This document shows, piece after piece, positions 9,652 to 18,415 of a DNA stretch of 64,000 nucleotides. A program made the position numbers and the translations under genes. The DNA comes from Alkaliphilus pronyensis. GTDB taxonomy: Bacteria > Bacillota > Clostridia > Peptostreptococcales > Natronincolaceae. The stretch is from positions 1 to 64,000 of the forward strand of contig NZ_WBZC01000031.1 of the NCBI RefSeq assembly GCF_009017275.1, written 5' to 3'. The notes beneath the pieces are model-generated. The model saw only the letters and a program-made list of their open reading frames with translations, searched no databases and was not told the origin of the DNA. Every line of letters begins with the position of its first letter. Position 1 is the first letter of the stretch.

Positions 9652-10236
9652 GTGTTAAATAAAGAGAGGGTTTTAGAAATTTTTAAAGAAACAAATATGC
9701 TATTGGAGGGACACTTCCTCTTAACATCTGGAAGACACAGTAATCAATATATGCAGTGTGCTAGACTACTTCAGTACCCCTGGTATACAGAGGAAATTAC
9801 AGCAGGGCTGGCAGAGGAGTTTATAAATGATAACATAGACATAGTAATAGGTCCAGCAATGGGAGGGATTATATTAGCCTATGAGTTAGCAAGAAAGCTA
9901 AAGGCCATCAACATATTTGCAGAAAGAGAAAATGGCACTATGACCTTAAGAAGAGGCTTCACTATTCCAAAGGGAGCTAGAGTGTTGGTGGCAGAGGATG
10001 TAATAACCACCGGTGGCTCAGTAAGAGAAACCATTGATATAGTTAAAGAACATGGGGGGGGATTAGTGGGAGTTGCTTTGCTGGTGGATAGAAGCAACGG
10101 TAAAATTGATTTTGGAACAAAGCAAAGGGCTGCATTGACAACAGAGGTAAAATCTTATACAGCAGAAGAATGTCCTATATGTAAAGAAGGTAACTTTGAA
10201 TTAGTAAAGCCTGGTAGTAGGAAAGTAAACCTATAG
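9652..10236 (+). CDS. pyrE: Orotate phosphoribosyltransferase (PyrE)
   Basis: PyrE joins orotate and PRPP to give OMP. The 13-residue PRPP-binding signature is in VLVAEDVITTGGSVRET (about residues 112-128), and the N-terminal LLEGHFLLTSGRHSNQY motif is typical. The 194-residue length includes a short C-terminal extension with CPIC, which may bind metal. The GTG start at 9652 has GGAGG eight bases upstream. It is the last pyr gene here. I could not find a clear terminator in the 150 bases that follow. Confidence 0.96.
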   Translation: MLNKERVLEIFKETNMLLEGHFLLTSGRHSNQYMQCARLLQYPWYTEEITAGLAEEFINDNIDIVIGPAMGGIILAYELARKLKAINIFAERENGTMTLRRGFTIPKGARVLVAEDVITTGGSVRETIDIVKEHGGGLVGVALLVDRSNGKIDFGTKQRAALTTEVKSYTAEECPICKEGNFELVKPGSRKVNL

Positions 10237-10388
10237 TTTTGGTAATGATTTCTTTAATAGGAAAACAGCTATCTCTATTGCAAACGCAAATCATAATTTT
10301 CCCTTTGGTTTATCTCTAAATTTATGGAAACAACCATACAACTATATAATATAAACATAAAGTAGAAAAATTTGTTGGAGGGGTGATT

Positions 10389-10958
10389 ATGAAAAAAGGG
10401 CTGAAAAGATTTATATGGATTTTGCTATTAGCAGCATTAGTTATAGTTTTGCATCCCAAAAAATATGAAATCGATAAGGCTGTAGTTGGAAATAAGATAT
10501 CTATGGAAAGCAAAGAAAAAAGTAAGCCAATAGAGATTTCTATTAAAGGTGTTTATAATTGGAATTGGTTTTCAGACGATACCTTTGAAGGGCAAATAAT
10601 ATTAGAGGGTTACGAGATAACCCAAGAAGGTCTTATGAAAATAACCTTTAATAAAACAAGAGGAGTGTACCCAATAGAAGAAAGCTATGGGATTATGGAC
10701 TATTATTGGGAAGATGAAACATATGAAAGCTCTATATCTCAGGCACCCAGATATGATATTGCTATGTTTGGGTTTTTGAGTATGGACAGAAGGGCAGATG
10801 ATATAATTATTCTGATTTATCCAAATTGGCCAATGGATAGAGAGGATTGGGATGAATTTAGATTAGGGCCAGTTAATAGGGGAACAGTTGTTACTTATCC
10901 CAAACGAGACTTTGAAGAAATTAAGGAAAGGGTTAATATACGTAAGGAAGAACCGTAA
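10389..10958 (+). CDS. Hypothetical membrane-anchored protein
   Basis: I do not recognise the family. ATG 10389 follows a GGAGGGG site; an in-frame GTG at 10383 is too close to it. The 189-residue product has an N-terminal basic stretch and a single hydrophobic segment (FIWILLLAALVIVLHP, residues 8-23), followed by a mainly beta-type extracytoplasmic domain rich in Trp, Tyr and acidic residues. The segment may be a signal anchor since no cleavage site stands out. It stands alone and converges with the WG-repeat gene across a GC-rich hairpin. Confidence 0.7.
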   Translation: MKKGLKRFIWILLLAALVIVLHPKKYEIDKAVVGNKISMESKEKSKPIEISIKGVYNWNWFSDDTFEGQIILEGYEITQEGLMKITFNKTRGVYPIEESYGIMDYYWEDETYESSISQAPRYDIAMFGFLSMDRRADDIIILIYPNWPMDREDWDEFRLGPVNRGTVVTYPKRDFEEIKERVNIRKEEP

Positions 10959-11040
10959 TTTTCCAAATTATTGCTCTTTACCAAAGGGCAAAATGATTAC
11001 AACATGTATAAGCATCAATAGATTAAAGCTTTTATCTGCA

Positions 11041-11078
11041 GATATTATCAGGGGGAAGATACCCCCCCTAATAATATC
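11041..11078. terminator. Bidirectional terminator between convergent genes
   Basis: GATATTAT (11041-11048) pairs with ATAATATC (11071-11078), with a GGGGG/CCCCC inner stem. It sits between the converging genes ending at 10958 and 11077 and overlaps the last codon of the minus-strand gene. A clear U-run is lacking. Confidence 0.6.
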
Positions 11079-12585
11079 AGTAATTTAAGCTCTCTTGATT
11101 ATTATTAATGTAATACCATCCGTCCTTTTCCTTTACCCTTGCATATCCTTCTGAAAATTTACCTACATCTTCGTATTTAGCATCAATCACTAACTCACCC
11201 TGATTGTTTGCAAAGCCCCAAAACTCACCTTCCTTTATACCAATCAATTCTTCAGAAAAGCTACCATGTATATTATCTCTAGGTAAAAAGTCTATAATTA
11301 TATTACCCTTAAGGTCGGTAAAGCCAATCATATTTTCTTTTATCAACTTAATAACATTGGTATCTGTATATACCCGTATACTATCATAGTCAGGTTCAAT
11401 TATAGTTGTATTAGAATTAATATCAACTATACCCTTTTTACCATTTTCTTCGACAATGCAATAGGAAGTATTTGAATCAACTTTCTTTATAGAATCATAA
11501 ATAGGCTCTAATAGAATATCGCCTTTTTCGTTAACCAAACCATACCTATTATCTTTTATAACACGACCATAACCATATTCAAAGGGTAAGGTTAAATCAA
11601 ATTGTAAATCAGTAATTAGCTCTCCCTCCATATTAATATAGCCTGCTCCTTCATTAAATATTTGAACAGCAGAAATGCCATCAGTAGGAGGTACAACTGT
11701 ATGGAACTGGGGTTCAAGTATTATAGTACCTGTCCTGTCAATCATTCCCCATTTACCATTTGAACTAAAAAATCCCTTGTCATCATAAAAGCCGTCGAAG
11801 TCATCAAAATCCATCTCAAAAACAATGGTTCCATCTCTATTTATTAGACCGCTGAAATCTTTGTTTTTTACGAAGGCTTCTCCCTCTATAAAGTAGCGAA
11901 CTCCATCATAAATAGCTGGAATTACCTCTTCACCCATTGGATTTAAGTAACCCCATTTTGATCCTGTAGTAAAGGCAGCCCTATTATCCTTAAAGGGTCC
12001 AATATCCTTATACTTAAATTCAGTTTCAATATTCTCCTTAAAGTTAATTACTTTAAAATTACCATCAAGACCCACTGCAAATATATCAGGTGACAAAAGT
12101 ACTATTTCTTGATATATAGGTTCAAGAACAACTCCTTCTCTTACATGAATAAGCCCAGTTCCGTTCCCCTTCTTAACAATAAAATACTCTTCTTCATATG
12201 ATGAATCTGTATCTATATCAAAATATATTGGGTTTAATGAGAATGTATAAATAAGAGATGGCAATACCATATCGTATATAGGCTTTACAATGGTATTGCC
12301 CTGATTGTCTATACACCCTAATTTAGAATCCATAGATATCATAGCTAGACCATCACTAAAGTCGTGGGCTTCATCATAAATAGGTTTAATGATTACTTCA
12401 CCTTTACTGTCAATATATCCCCATTTTTCATCGATTTTTATTGCTGCTAACCCCCCGCTAAAATCTTTAGCTTCATGGAAGAATTCATATTTAGATTTAG
12501 ATTCTAGCGGACTTTGGCATCCTATTAATGTAAAGGCAATTACTATAACCACACTAATAAGCATTAAACTGTGATTTCTCTTCAT
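11077..12585 (-). CDS. WG-repeat lipoprotein
   Basis: This 502-residue protein starts with a lipoprotein signal peptide whose lipobox is LIGC (Cys at residue 23), so it is probably anchored outside the membrane. The rest is a chain of at least eight WG (KWG) repeats of roughly 35-50 residues, for example AAIKIDEKWGYIDSKGEVII, AFTTGSKWGYLNPMGEEVI and GEFWGFANNQGELVI. WG-repeat proteins are widespread in Firmicutes, and their molecular role is mostly unknown; adhesion or ligand binding is often assumed. It is a lone gene, divergent from the DUF2087 regulator. Confidence 0.88.
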   Translation of the reverse strand: MKRNHSLMLISVVIVIAFTLIGCQSPLESKSKYEFFHEAKDFSGGLAAIKIDEKWGYIDSKGEVIIKPIYDEAHDFSDGLAMISMDSKLGCIDNQGNTIVKPIYDMVLPSLIYTFSLNPIYFDIDTDSSYEEEYFIVKKGNGTGLIHVREGVVLEPIYQEIVLLSPDIFAVGLDGNFKVINFKENIETEFKYKDIGPFKDNRAAFTTGSKWGYLNPMGEEVIPAIYDGVRYFIEGEAFVKNKDFSGLINRDGTIVFEMDFDDFDGFYDDKGFFSSNGKWGMIDRTGTIILEPQFHTVVPPTDGISAVQIFNEGAGYINMEGELITDLQFDLTLPFEYGYGRVIKDNRYGLVNEKGDILLEPIYDSIKKVDSNTSYCIVEENGKKGIVDINSNTTIIEPDYDSIRVYTDTNVIKLIKENMIGFTDLKGNIIIDFLPRDNIHGSFSEELIGIKEGEFWGFANNQGELVIDAKYEDVGKFSEGYARVKEKDGWYYINNNQESLNY

Positions 12586-12753
12586 AAATTCTGACTCCCT
12601 TTCTAACTTATTAAATTAAACAACTAATGACATTATACAATATTTAACAGGGTTTTACTACCAAATTCAAAAAAAAAACATAAATGAAAGAATATACTAA
12701 TTATACCTAAGCAACTTAATTTTTTTAAGTTTATACTAATCACATAATTAAAG

Positions 12754-12782
12754 TTGACAAAACACAAACTATATAATAATAT
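12754..12782 (+). promoter_or_regulatory. Sigma-A promoter for the DUF2087 regulator gene
   Basis: TTGACA (12754-12759) and TAATAT (12777-12782) are separated by 17 bases. The gene starts 36 bases downstream. Confidence 0.65.
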
Positions 12783-12818
12783 GTCTATATAATAACTAAA
12801 CATTAGGAGAATTTGTTT

Positions 12819-13586
12819 ATGCAAAAATTAAGTGAAATGTTTTGGCGGGCATCGGTTGAAGAAATAACCAAAGGATATGTATATGATGAAAAAGAGAAGC
12901 TGTATATTTGCCTTATATGCGGTGAAGCCTTTGAAAAGGGCATAATTTATACACCTGATAACAATAAATATTTTGAAGCTGAGAAATATGCCAGTTATCA
13001 CGTTAGTAAAGAGCATAGCTCAATGTTTGAGTATTTAATTAATCTAAACAAGAAGCTTACTGGTTTAACAGATCACCAAAAAAATCTACTAAAATACTTT
13101 TATGAAGGCTATAGTGATTCAGATATTGTTAAAGCTACTGGGGGTGGAAGTACATCTACAGTAAGAAATCATCGCTTTACCCTTAGAGAGAAGGAAAAAC
13201 AGGCAAAAATATTTTTAGCTATAATGCAGCTGTTGGAGAGAAACCATTCTCCAAAGGAAAAATTTATTACTATACATAGGGGGGCAACCATGATTGATGA
13301 GCGTTATGCTACAACAGAGGAAGAAAAGCAAAAAATATTAAAGGCTTATTTTAGAGAAGGACTTGATGGGCCATTAGAAAATTTTCCAGCAAGGAAGGAA
13401 AAAAGAAAAATTGTAATTCTAAGTCATATCGCAAAAAAGTTTAAGACAGGAGTCAAATATTCAGAAAAAGAAGTTAATGACATACTAAAAAACATCTATG
13501 AGGATTATGTATTGATAAGAAGATATTTAATTCAATATGGATTTTTAGATCGTGAAAGGGATTGTAGCCAATATTGGGTTAAATAG
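12819..13586 (+). CDS. DUF2087-domain putative transcriptional regulator
   Basis: The protein has 255 residues. The N-terminal third has a zinc-ribbon-like start (ICLICGEAF) with a later His-rich segment. The middle (about residues 75-130) resembles a LuxR-type helix-turn-helix (LTDHQKNLLKYFYEGYSDSD and STSTVRNHRF). The C-terminal ~80 residues match DUF2087 (KILKAYFREGLDGPLENFPA and RRYLIQYGFLDRERDCSQYW), which is often fused to HTH domains. The ATG at 12819 follows TTAGGAGA. The target is unknown. It has its own promoter and divergently faces the WG-repeat gene. Confidence 0.82.
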   Translation: MQKLSEMFWRASVEEITKGYVYDEKEKLYICLICGEAFEKGIIYTPDNNKYFEAEKYASYHVSKEHSSMFEYLINLNKKLTGLTDHQKNLLKYFYEGYSDSDIVKATGGGSTSTVRNHRFTLREKEKQAKIFLAIMQLLERNHSPKEKFITIHRGATMIDERYATTEEEKQKILKAYFREGLDGPLENFPARKEKRKIVILSHIAKKFKTGVKYSEKEVNDILKNIYEDYVLIRRYLIQYGFLDRERDCSQYWVK

Positions 13587-13792
13587 TACTTCACATAATT
13601 CAACTTTTGTGGTAATATATGTATGTATTAGCATGAAAAGTATTTTGCAGATATAGCTTTATTACTGCCTTTATATTAAATATTATGAATATTGTTACGT
13701 TTTTGTAAATTGTAAACCGTTACATAAAGGTCTAAAATAGTTTATAATAAACAAGAGTAGAAGTATTTAGCAGGTAACTAGGGGGGATTAAA

Positions 13793-14239
13793 ATGGAGAA
13801 AATATCAGACTTTATAGAAAATATTTTTTCTGTTAGCTACACTAAGCAAACAAGGGGAAAAACATTTTTTGCATTAGTACTTGCAGTTATTGGTGTTTTT
13901 ATGCTACCAATTTTCTTCAAAATTGAAGATTATAACTATGCTAAGTATAAAGAGGAATATTCGTTAGCCGAAGAAATTGTTAATGAGTATTACAGCCAGA
14001 GTAATACTTATCCTATTGGGGGTCCTATTGAATGGGATAAAGAAAAGAAGCTATATAAGTTTTTTAAAGAGGGCAACTTAAACATGAATCGCAGGCTTTA
14101 CTATATTAATGCAGACCTTGTTCCAGAAATAAAGGATTTTAAGCATAAATATCTAGTAGATATTGACAAAGGCACACTATATACACAAAAATCTGTAGCC
14201 TACAGATTTAGAAGATGGCACTTTGCCCTTTTAGAATAG
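13793..14239 (+). CDS. Hypothetical single-span membrane protein
   Basis: This 148-residue protein has a cytoplasmic N-terminus, one transmembrane segment (ALVLAVIGVFMLPIFF, about residues 26-42) and an extracytoplasmic domain. The region after the span (AEEIVNEYYSQSNTYPIGG and KYLVDIDKGTLYTQK) reminds me of the globular part of type II pseudopilins, but there is no prepilin peptidase site, so I do not name it so. The start has AGGGGGGATTAAAATG. A strong terminator follows, isolating it from the agr genes. Confidence 0.65.
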   Translation: MEKISDFIENIFSVSYTKQTRGKTFFALVLAVIGVFMLPIFFKIEDYNYAKYKEEYSLAEEIVNEYYSQSNTYPIGGPIEWDKEKKLYKFFKEGNLNMNRRLYYINADLVPEIKDFKHKYLVDIDKGTLYTQKSVAYRFRRWHFALLE

Positions 14240-14266
14240 ATTTTAAATGTAGCAGTGGATATATAA

Positions 14267-14316
14267 TAAAACGCAAAAATACCTGTTTCACTAAGCAGGT
14301 ATTTTTGTGTTTTATT
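14267..14316 (+). terminator. Intrinsic terminator before the agr locus
   Basis: CAAAAATACCTG and GCAGGTATTTTTG form a long stem around a TTTCACTAA-type loop, followed by TGTTTTATTT. Confidence 0.85.
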
Positions 14317-14386
14317 TGTCGAAAATAGAGGAAAAAATAATTTATTAGCGAATAGATAATATGGATTAAGCAAGGAGGATTTGATA

Positions 14387-15109
14387 GTGAAGATTACTAT
14401 CGCAATTTGTGATGATCAGCCTAAACAGGTGAATTTATTAAAAAGCTATATTGAAGAAGTAAAGCCACCATTTAATGTGGAGTTTCTAGAGGCATACAGT
14501 GGAGAAGAACTATTATATAAACTAGATGAAAAATGGATAGATGTATTCTTTCTTGATATAGAAATGAAGAGACTAAACGGAATAGAGACAGGACGTGCTA
14601 TTAGAGAAAAATTTCCTGATTCCATAATTGTGTTTATTACCGGCTATAGAAACTATGCTTTAGAAGCCTTTGAGGTATATTCCCTTCAATATATTTTAAA
14701 GCCCATAACAATAGAAAAAATGAAGCAGCTAATGGGTAAAATCACCCTAAGAATTGAAGAAAAAAATGCCTTAAACACTAGAAATAAAGTATTTACTTTT
14801 AAGAATAAGGAAGAGGTAGTGCAGCTGCAATATAATGATATATACTTCTTTGAAAAGCAATTAAGAAGGATAAGAATATGTGCAAAAAAAGGCGACTTTA
14901 AGTTCTATGGAACCATGAAGGTATTATTAGAGGAGCTGGACTCTGACTCTTTTATACAATGTCAACAGGGGTTTATTGTTAGTAAAGCTAAAATACTAGA
15001 AGTAAAGGACTACTTTATTTACTTTCGAGATATAAAAGAAAAGGTTCCAATTAGTAGAAGGTTTAAGAAAAAAGTTGTTGAAGCATTTGAAGAAAACCTT
15101 TTTAGATAG
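14387..15109 (+). CDS. LytTR response regulator, AgrA-like
   Basis: This 240-residue protein has a receiver domain with the acidic pair D9-D10, phospho-acceptor D57 in FFLDIEM, T85 and K105, followed by a LytTR DNA-binding domain (VVQLQYNDIYFFEKQLRRIR). AgrA-type regulators activate their own quorum-sensing promoters when phosphorylated by AgrC. I chose GTG 14387 because AAGGAGG at 14372-14378 is 8 bases away; an in-frame TTG at 14381 is too close. The kinase gene follows 10 bases later. Confidence 0.92.
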   Translation: MKITIAICDDQPKQVNLLKSYIEEVKPPFNVEFLEAYSGEELLYKLDEKWIDVFFLDIEMKRLNGIETGRAIREKFPDSIIVFITGYRNYALEAFEVYSLQYILKPITIEKMKQLMGKITLRIEEKNALNTRNKVFTFKNKEEVVQLQYNDIYFFEKQLRRIRICAKKGDFKFYGTMKVLLEELDSDSFIQCQQGFIVSKAKILEVKDYFIYFRDIKEKVPISRRFKKKVVEAFEENLFR

Positions 15110-15119
15110 GAGTGATGTA

Positions 15120-16436
15120 ATGGATGGTATGATTATGAACCTTGCTACCAGTACAATTGATACATTTCTTATTTATTACTCTATTCAAACATTGGCTAAG
15201 GAAAAGCCCAGAATTATTTATATTATCCCTGCGGTGGCTACAGTAATACTATTAAATACATTTTCAAATATAGTTTTTGGTTTAGCCAATGCCATTGCTA
15301 CTCTAATTGTACTTTTTTTGACTTCATTAATTTATTCACTAATATTAAAAAAAGGTCCGTTATATATTTTCTCATTAACTCTAATTACTGCAGTACTTAT
15401 TTTTGCAATTGAAATAATATTTATTAATATAATTGTAATTGTATTTGGCTTATCACCTGCCGACCTTTTATCGGTAAACCTCTATAAGATATTGGCAATT
15501 ATTATAACGAAATCTCTATTTTTTATAATAATTCGGTATGGCTTAAGTAAGATAAATGTACAAAGAGCCTTTGATAGAAAGGCTATTGTTCCCATAACTG
15601 TAGTATTATTATTTAATATGATTATTACCTTTATGACCTTTCTTTTGTTTAAAAACATAGAGATAACATCATTAATAGATTACATTAGTTTAATAGGTAT
15701 GGCGGCAGGTACTATTACCTTTAGCTGGGTTGTAATAATGATAATGAGAAGAATTATAGCTCAAAATGAAAAAGAATTGATATGGACCATGAGGGAAAAA
15801 GAATATCAAAATCAAAGGGTTTACTTCAGTAGCCTTGAAGAAATAGTTAACACCATGAAGGCACAAAGGCATGACTTTAATAATCATATTAGTATAATTT
15901 ATGGAATGATACACCTTGGGAAAAACAAAGAGGCAGAAAAATACATAAAGGAGCTAGGGGAAAGTGTCTCTGAATTAAACGATATAGTACAGGTAAACCA
16001 TCCAGTTATTACAGCCTTAGTTAATGTAAAAAAGCAGAAGTCCAGTAGTGAAGGAATTACAATGGACTTAGATATAGAGCTTCCACAAGAACTGTCCTTC
16101 GATTATATAGACCTATCTATTATTTTGGGAAATTTACTGGATAATGCAATTGAAGCAGGTAAAGAAGCCGATGAAAAGGAAATAGATGTACGTTTATATA
16201 CTAAGGGTAATTACATGATAATAAATATAGTCAATACCAAGTCACAGGTAAACATTTATCAAGAAAATGATGGCAGCAATAGATTCACATCCAAGAAGGA
16301 TTCAGACAATCATGGCTTTGGACTATTAAATGTTAAACAGGTTGTCTATAGATATAAGGGTATAATAAGAATTGAGGATAAAGGGGATTTATTTGAGGTA
16401 AATATTGCTTTACCCTTAGGGGATGATGGATATTAA
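15120..16436 (+). CDS. GHKL sensor histidine kinase, AgrC-like
   Basis: The 438-residue protein has about six hydrophobic spans in residues 1-210. A cytoplasmic coiled linker and an H-box with H251 in QRHDFNNHISIIYG follow. The GHKL ATPase domain has the N-box NLLDNAIEAG and the G-box HGFGLLNVKQV. This is the AgrC/ComD layout, which senses a cyclic peptide. The ATG at 15120 follows AGGAG (15108-15112); a longer frame would run into agrA. With the AgrB and AgrD genes downstream, its ligand is very likely the AgrD-derived peptide. Confidence 0.92.
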   Translation: MDGMIMNLATSTIDTFLIYYSIQTLAKEKPRIIYIIPAVATVILLNTFSNIVFGLANAIATLIVLFLTSLIYSLILKKGPLYIFSLTLITAVLIFAIEIIFINIIVIVFGLSPADLLSVNLYKILAIIITKSLFFIIIRYGLSKINVQRAFDRKAIVPITVVLLFNMIITFMTFLLFKNIEITSLIDYISLIGMAAGTITFSWVVIMIMRRIIAQNEKELIWTMREKEYQNQRVYFSSLEEIVNTMKAQRHDFNNHISIIYGMIHLGKNKEAEKYIKELGESVSELNDIVQVNHPVITALVNVKKQKSSSEGITMDLDIELPQELSFDYIDLSIILGNLLDNAIEAGKEADEKEIDVRLYTKGNYMIINIVNTKSQVNIYQENDGSNRFTSKKDSDNHGFGLLNVKQVVYRYKGIIRIEDKGDLFEVNIALPLGDDGY

Positions 16437-16451
16437 ATTCATCATCTTTTT
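16421..16451 (+). terminator. Terminator after the agrA-agrC pair
   Basis: GATGATG (16422-16428) and CATCATC (16440-16446) form a stem followed by TTTTTAC. It overlaps the end of the kinase gene. Confidence 0.7.
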
Positions 16452-16501
16452 ACTTTCATTCACCAAATATAGCAATAAACATACCGATGATGAAAAAAAG
16501 C

Positions 16502-16530
16502 TTGTTTCAAGAATGATTAAATAGTATACT
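16502..16530 (+). promoter_or_regulatory. Candidate agrBD promoter
   Basis: TTGTTT (16502-16507) and TATACT (16525-16530) are spaced by 17 bases. The -35 is weak, as expected for an activator-dependent promoter, and lies within the inverted repeat CTTGTTTCAAG. I did not find convincing paired LytTR boxes upstream. Confidence 0.45.
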
Positions 16531-16568
16531 TACTGTGTATATATTTATGTTTTTGGGGGGAGTGTCAA

Positions 16569-17162
16569 ATGATTAATGAATGGGCACAAAATGTTGCAAA
16601 GGCCCTTGAAACAAACAGCCTTATAGATAGTGAAGAAATAGATTACTATAGATTTGGGCTAGAGTTAATTATCATTGTTTTATTAAAAACAACGGGTATT
16701 CTAGTACTATCATTACTACTAGGTGTACTTATAGAGTCAATCGTGTTTATTATCTTTTTCAGCTCCCTAAGGGTACAGGCTGGGGGTAGTCATTCACAAT
16801 CCCCATTAAAATGCTTTATTATAACTTGTTTGATTACCTTTACTGCTGTCTATATAGGAAGGCTAATACCAATTAATTATTATCGGATAATTCAGATTAT
16901 TCTAATTATAAGCTCTTTATTAGCTGTTTACATATTCGCACCAAAGGACACACCAAATAGAAGATTAGATGCGGAAGAGAAAAAGACCTATAGAAAAAGA
17001 AGCCTTATAACTGCCGTAATAGCCAGTGTAGTCATAGTTGGCATTGGGTATTTAATACCTAGCTGGCACTATTATGGTAATATAGCAGCATTGGCTTTAG
17101 CCTTTGAAGGGGTTACACTAATACCAATTAACATAAAATCAAATTTTAAGGAGGTGTTTTGA
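16569..17162 (+). CDS. agrB: AgrB-type peptide-processing membrane protease
   Basis: AgrB cleaves and cyclises the AgrD prepeptide in the membrane. The 197-residue protein has the catalytic His75 and Cys82 in AGGSHSQSPLKC, preceded by Arg68, with the same seven-residue H-to-C spacing as staphylococcal AgrB. Four to six hydrophobic segments follow. ATG 16569 has a GGGGGGAGTG site. The stop codon directly abuts the agrD ATG, which is typical of agrBD pairs. The clear family motif makes this call firm. Confidence 0.93.
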   Translation: MINEWAQNVAKALETNSLIDSEEIDYYRFGLELIIIVLLKTTGILVLSLLLGVLIESIVFIIFFSSLRVQAGGSHSQSPLKCFIITCLITFTAVYIGRLIPINYYRIIQIILIISSLLAVYIFAPKDTPNRRLDAEEKKTYRKRSLITAVIASVVIVGIGYLIPSWHYYGNIAALALAFEGVTLIPINIKSNFKEVF

Positions 17163-17282
17163 ATGAAAAAAATGATCCTGAATTCGATTGCTGATGTAGC
17201 TTTGGTTGTTGCAAATGTTGGAACTGGTATAAACTGCATAGGTTTCCTTTATACGCCTAAGTTTCCAAAAATAAAAAAATAA
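17163..17282 (+). CDS. agrD: AgrD-like autoinducing peptide precursor (39 aa)
   Basis: The ATG at 17163 follows the agrB stop with no gap, and AAGGAGGTG lies 6 bases upstream. The product has the three AgrD parts: an amphipathic N-terminal helix (MKKMILNSIADVALVVANVG), a core with one Cys (INCIGFL), and a C-terminal tail with proline and charge (YTPKFPKIKK). By analogy with clostridial AgrD, AgrB would cut after the fourth residue past Cys, giving a thiolactone ring C-I-G-F-L. The ring and N-terminal trimming are predictions. The gene is short and easily missed. Confidence 0.82.
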   Translation: MKKMILNSIADVALVVANVGTGINCIGFLYTPKFPKIKK

Positions 17283-17292
17283 GAATATTACT

Positions 17293-17321
17293 AAAAAGGT
17301 GTCTAGCTAGACACCTTTTTT
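17293..17321 (+). terminator. Terminator after agrBD
   Basis: A perfect palindrome AAAAAGGTGTCTAGC / GCTAGACACCTTTTT ends in a T run. Confidence 0.9.
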
Positions 17322-17375
17322 AATGCTAAGTAACTAATAGACTTGAATCTATTATCAAGGAGGAATTAGATAAAA

Positions 17376-18284
17376 ATGAGGAAAAGCATAATTATATTTC
17401 TAATTTTTCTAAGTTTAATTAGTTTAACAGGGTGTAATTTAAGTAAAATCAATATACAGGATGATAATTCTTCTAACATAGCTAATGGTATGACATTTTT
17501 TGAGTATAACAATCATATTTATCATAGTGGCATGAATGGAATATTCAAGTTTAATATGAACATGAAAAACAGCAAAAGAATTATTGAGGGTAATTTTTCT
17601 ACTATTAACATTGACAATGACTGGATATATACAGGTTTGTATTCAAAAGATAGACAGGGAATATACAGAGTAAAAATAGATGGTTCTACATTAGAGGAGT
17701 TAACTAATTTACCTGGAACCTTTATTAACAAAAAAGATAATTATCTATATTTTTCTTATAATGGTATAAATAAATTAAATATAGAAAATAAAAAAATTGA
17801 AAAACTGGCAGAAGATAACTCACGCTATATGTATATATTTGAAAACTCTTTATATTATATCAACCTATCAGATAATAGCAAGTTATACAAGATAAACTTA
17901 GCAACTGATGAAAAGAAGGTAATAATAGAAGATGAAATTACTTTTATGGTAATGGAAGGAGATTCTATTTATTATTTATCCGATGGATACATTAAAAAGA
18001 TTAAAGCTAATGGAAATGAAAATACAGTTATAAGAGAAAATGAGGGAGTTGTGAGTTGGTTAAATGTAAAAGATGGAATTATCTATTTTTCAGAGCGTGA
18101 CCTGAAAGATAATGCTTGGAAAGTCTATAAAATAGACCCCAATAAACAAGAAACTATGCTTATACATGAGGGTATAGCCAAAAACTTAAATATTGTAGAT
18201 AAATATATATTTTATTACTCAGAAGGTAATTATCATAGAATGAAGTTAGACGGTAGTGATAATGAAACTGTGAAGGTACAATAA
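17376..18284 (+). CDS. DUF5050-like beta-propeller lipoprotein
   Basis: The 302-residue protein opens with a lipoprotein signal peptide (lipobox LTGC, Cys at about residue 20). The mature part is a series of short beta-repeats with YxSxNG-like and DGS-like turns, such as IYRVKIDGSTLEEL and YHRMKLDGSDNETV. This is the pattern of DUF5050/propeller proteins exposed on Firmicute surfaces. The function is unknown. AAGGAGGA lies 10 bases before ATG 17376. The terminator at 17293-17321 separates it from agr, but regulation by agr cannot be excluded. Confidence 0.78.
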   Translation: MRKSIIIFLIFLSLISLTGCNLSKINIQDDNSSNIANGMTFFEYNNHIYHSGMNGIFKFNMNMKNSKRIIEGNFSTINIDNDWIYTGLYSKDRQGIYRVKIDGSTLEELTNLPGTFINKKDNYLYFSYNGINKLNIENKKIEKLAEDNSRYMYIFENSLYYINLSDNSKLYKINLATDEKKVIIEDEITFMVMEGDSIYYLSDGYIKKIKANGNENTVIRENEGVVSWLNVKDGIIYFSERDLKDNAWKVYKIDPNKQETMLIHEGIAKNLNIVDKYIFYYSEGNYHRMKLDGSDNETVKVQ

Positions 18285-18415
18285 AGATAATGTTGATAAA
18301 TACCTTTTTTAATGAATAAAAATAATTAAATCTTTATTTTTTTTTGTTTTATATAAAAAAATATAAGATTCATGTTATAATTAATGGGAAAGTTTGTTAA
18401 TTAGGAGGGAATAAA

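Noticed and set aside
10888-11088. 66-codon plus-strand frame over the end of the 189-aa gene
   Set aside because: It overlaps the real gene in another frame and runs through the terminator.
13694-13725. GTTACGT and GTTACAT repeats upstream of the 148-aa gene, considered as LytTR boxes
   Set aside because: The spacing is 25 bases, not the ~21 expected for paired LytTR sites, and the match to known boxes is poor.
13793-14239. Pseudopilin (type II secretion/competence) assignment for the 148-aa protein
   Set aside because: There is no prepilin peptidase motif at the N-terminus and no pilus genes nearby.
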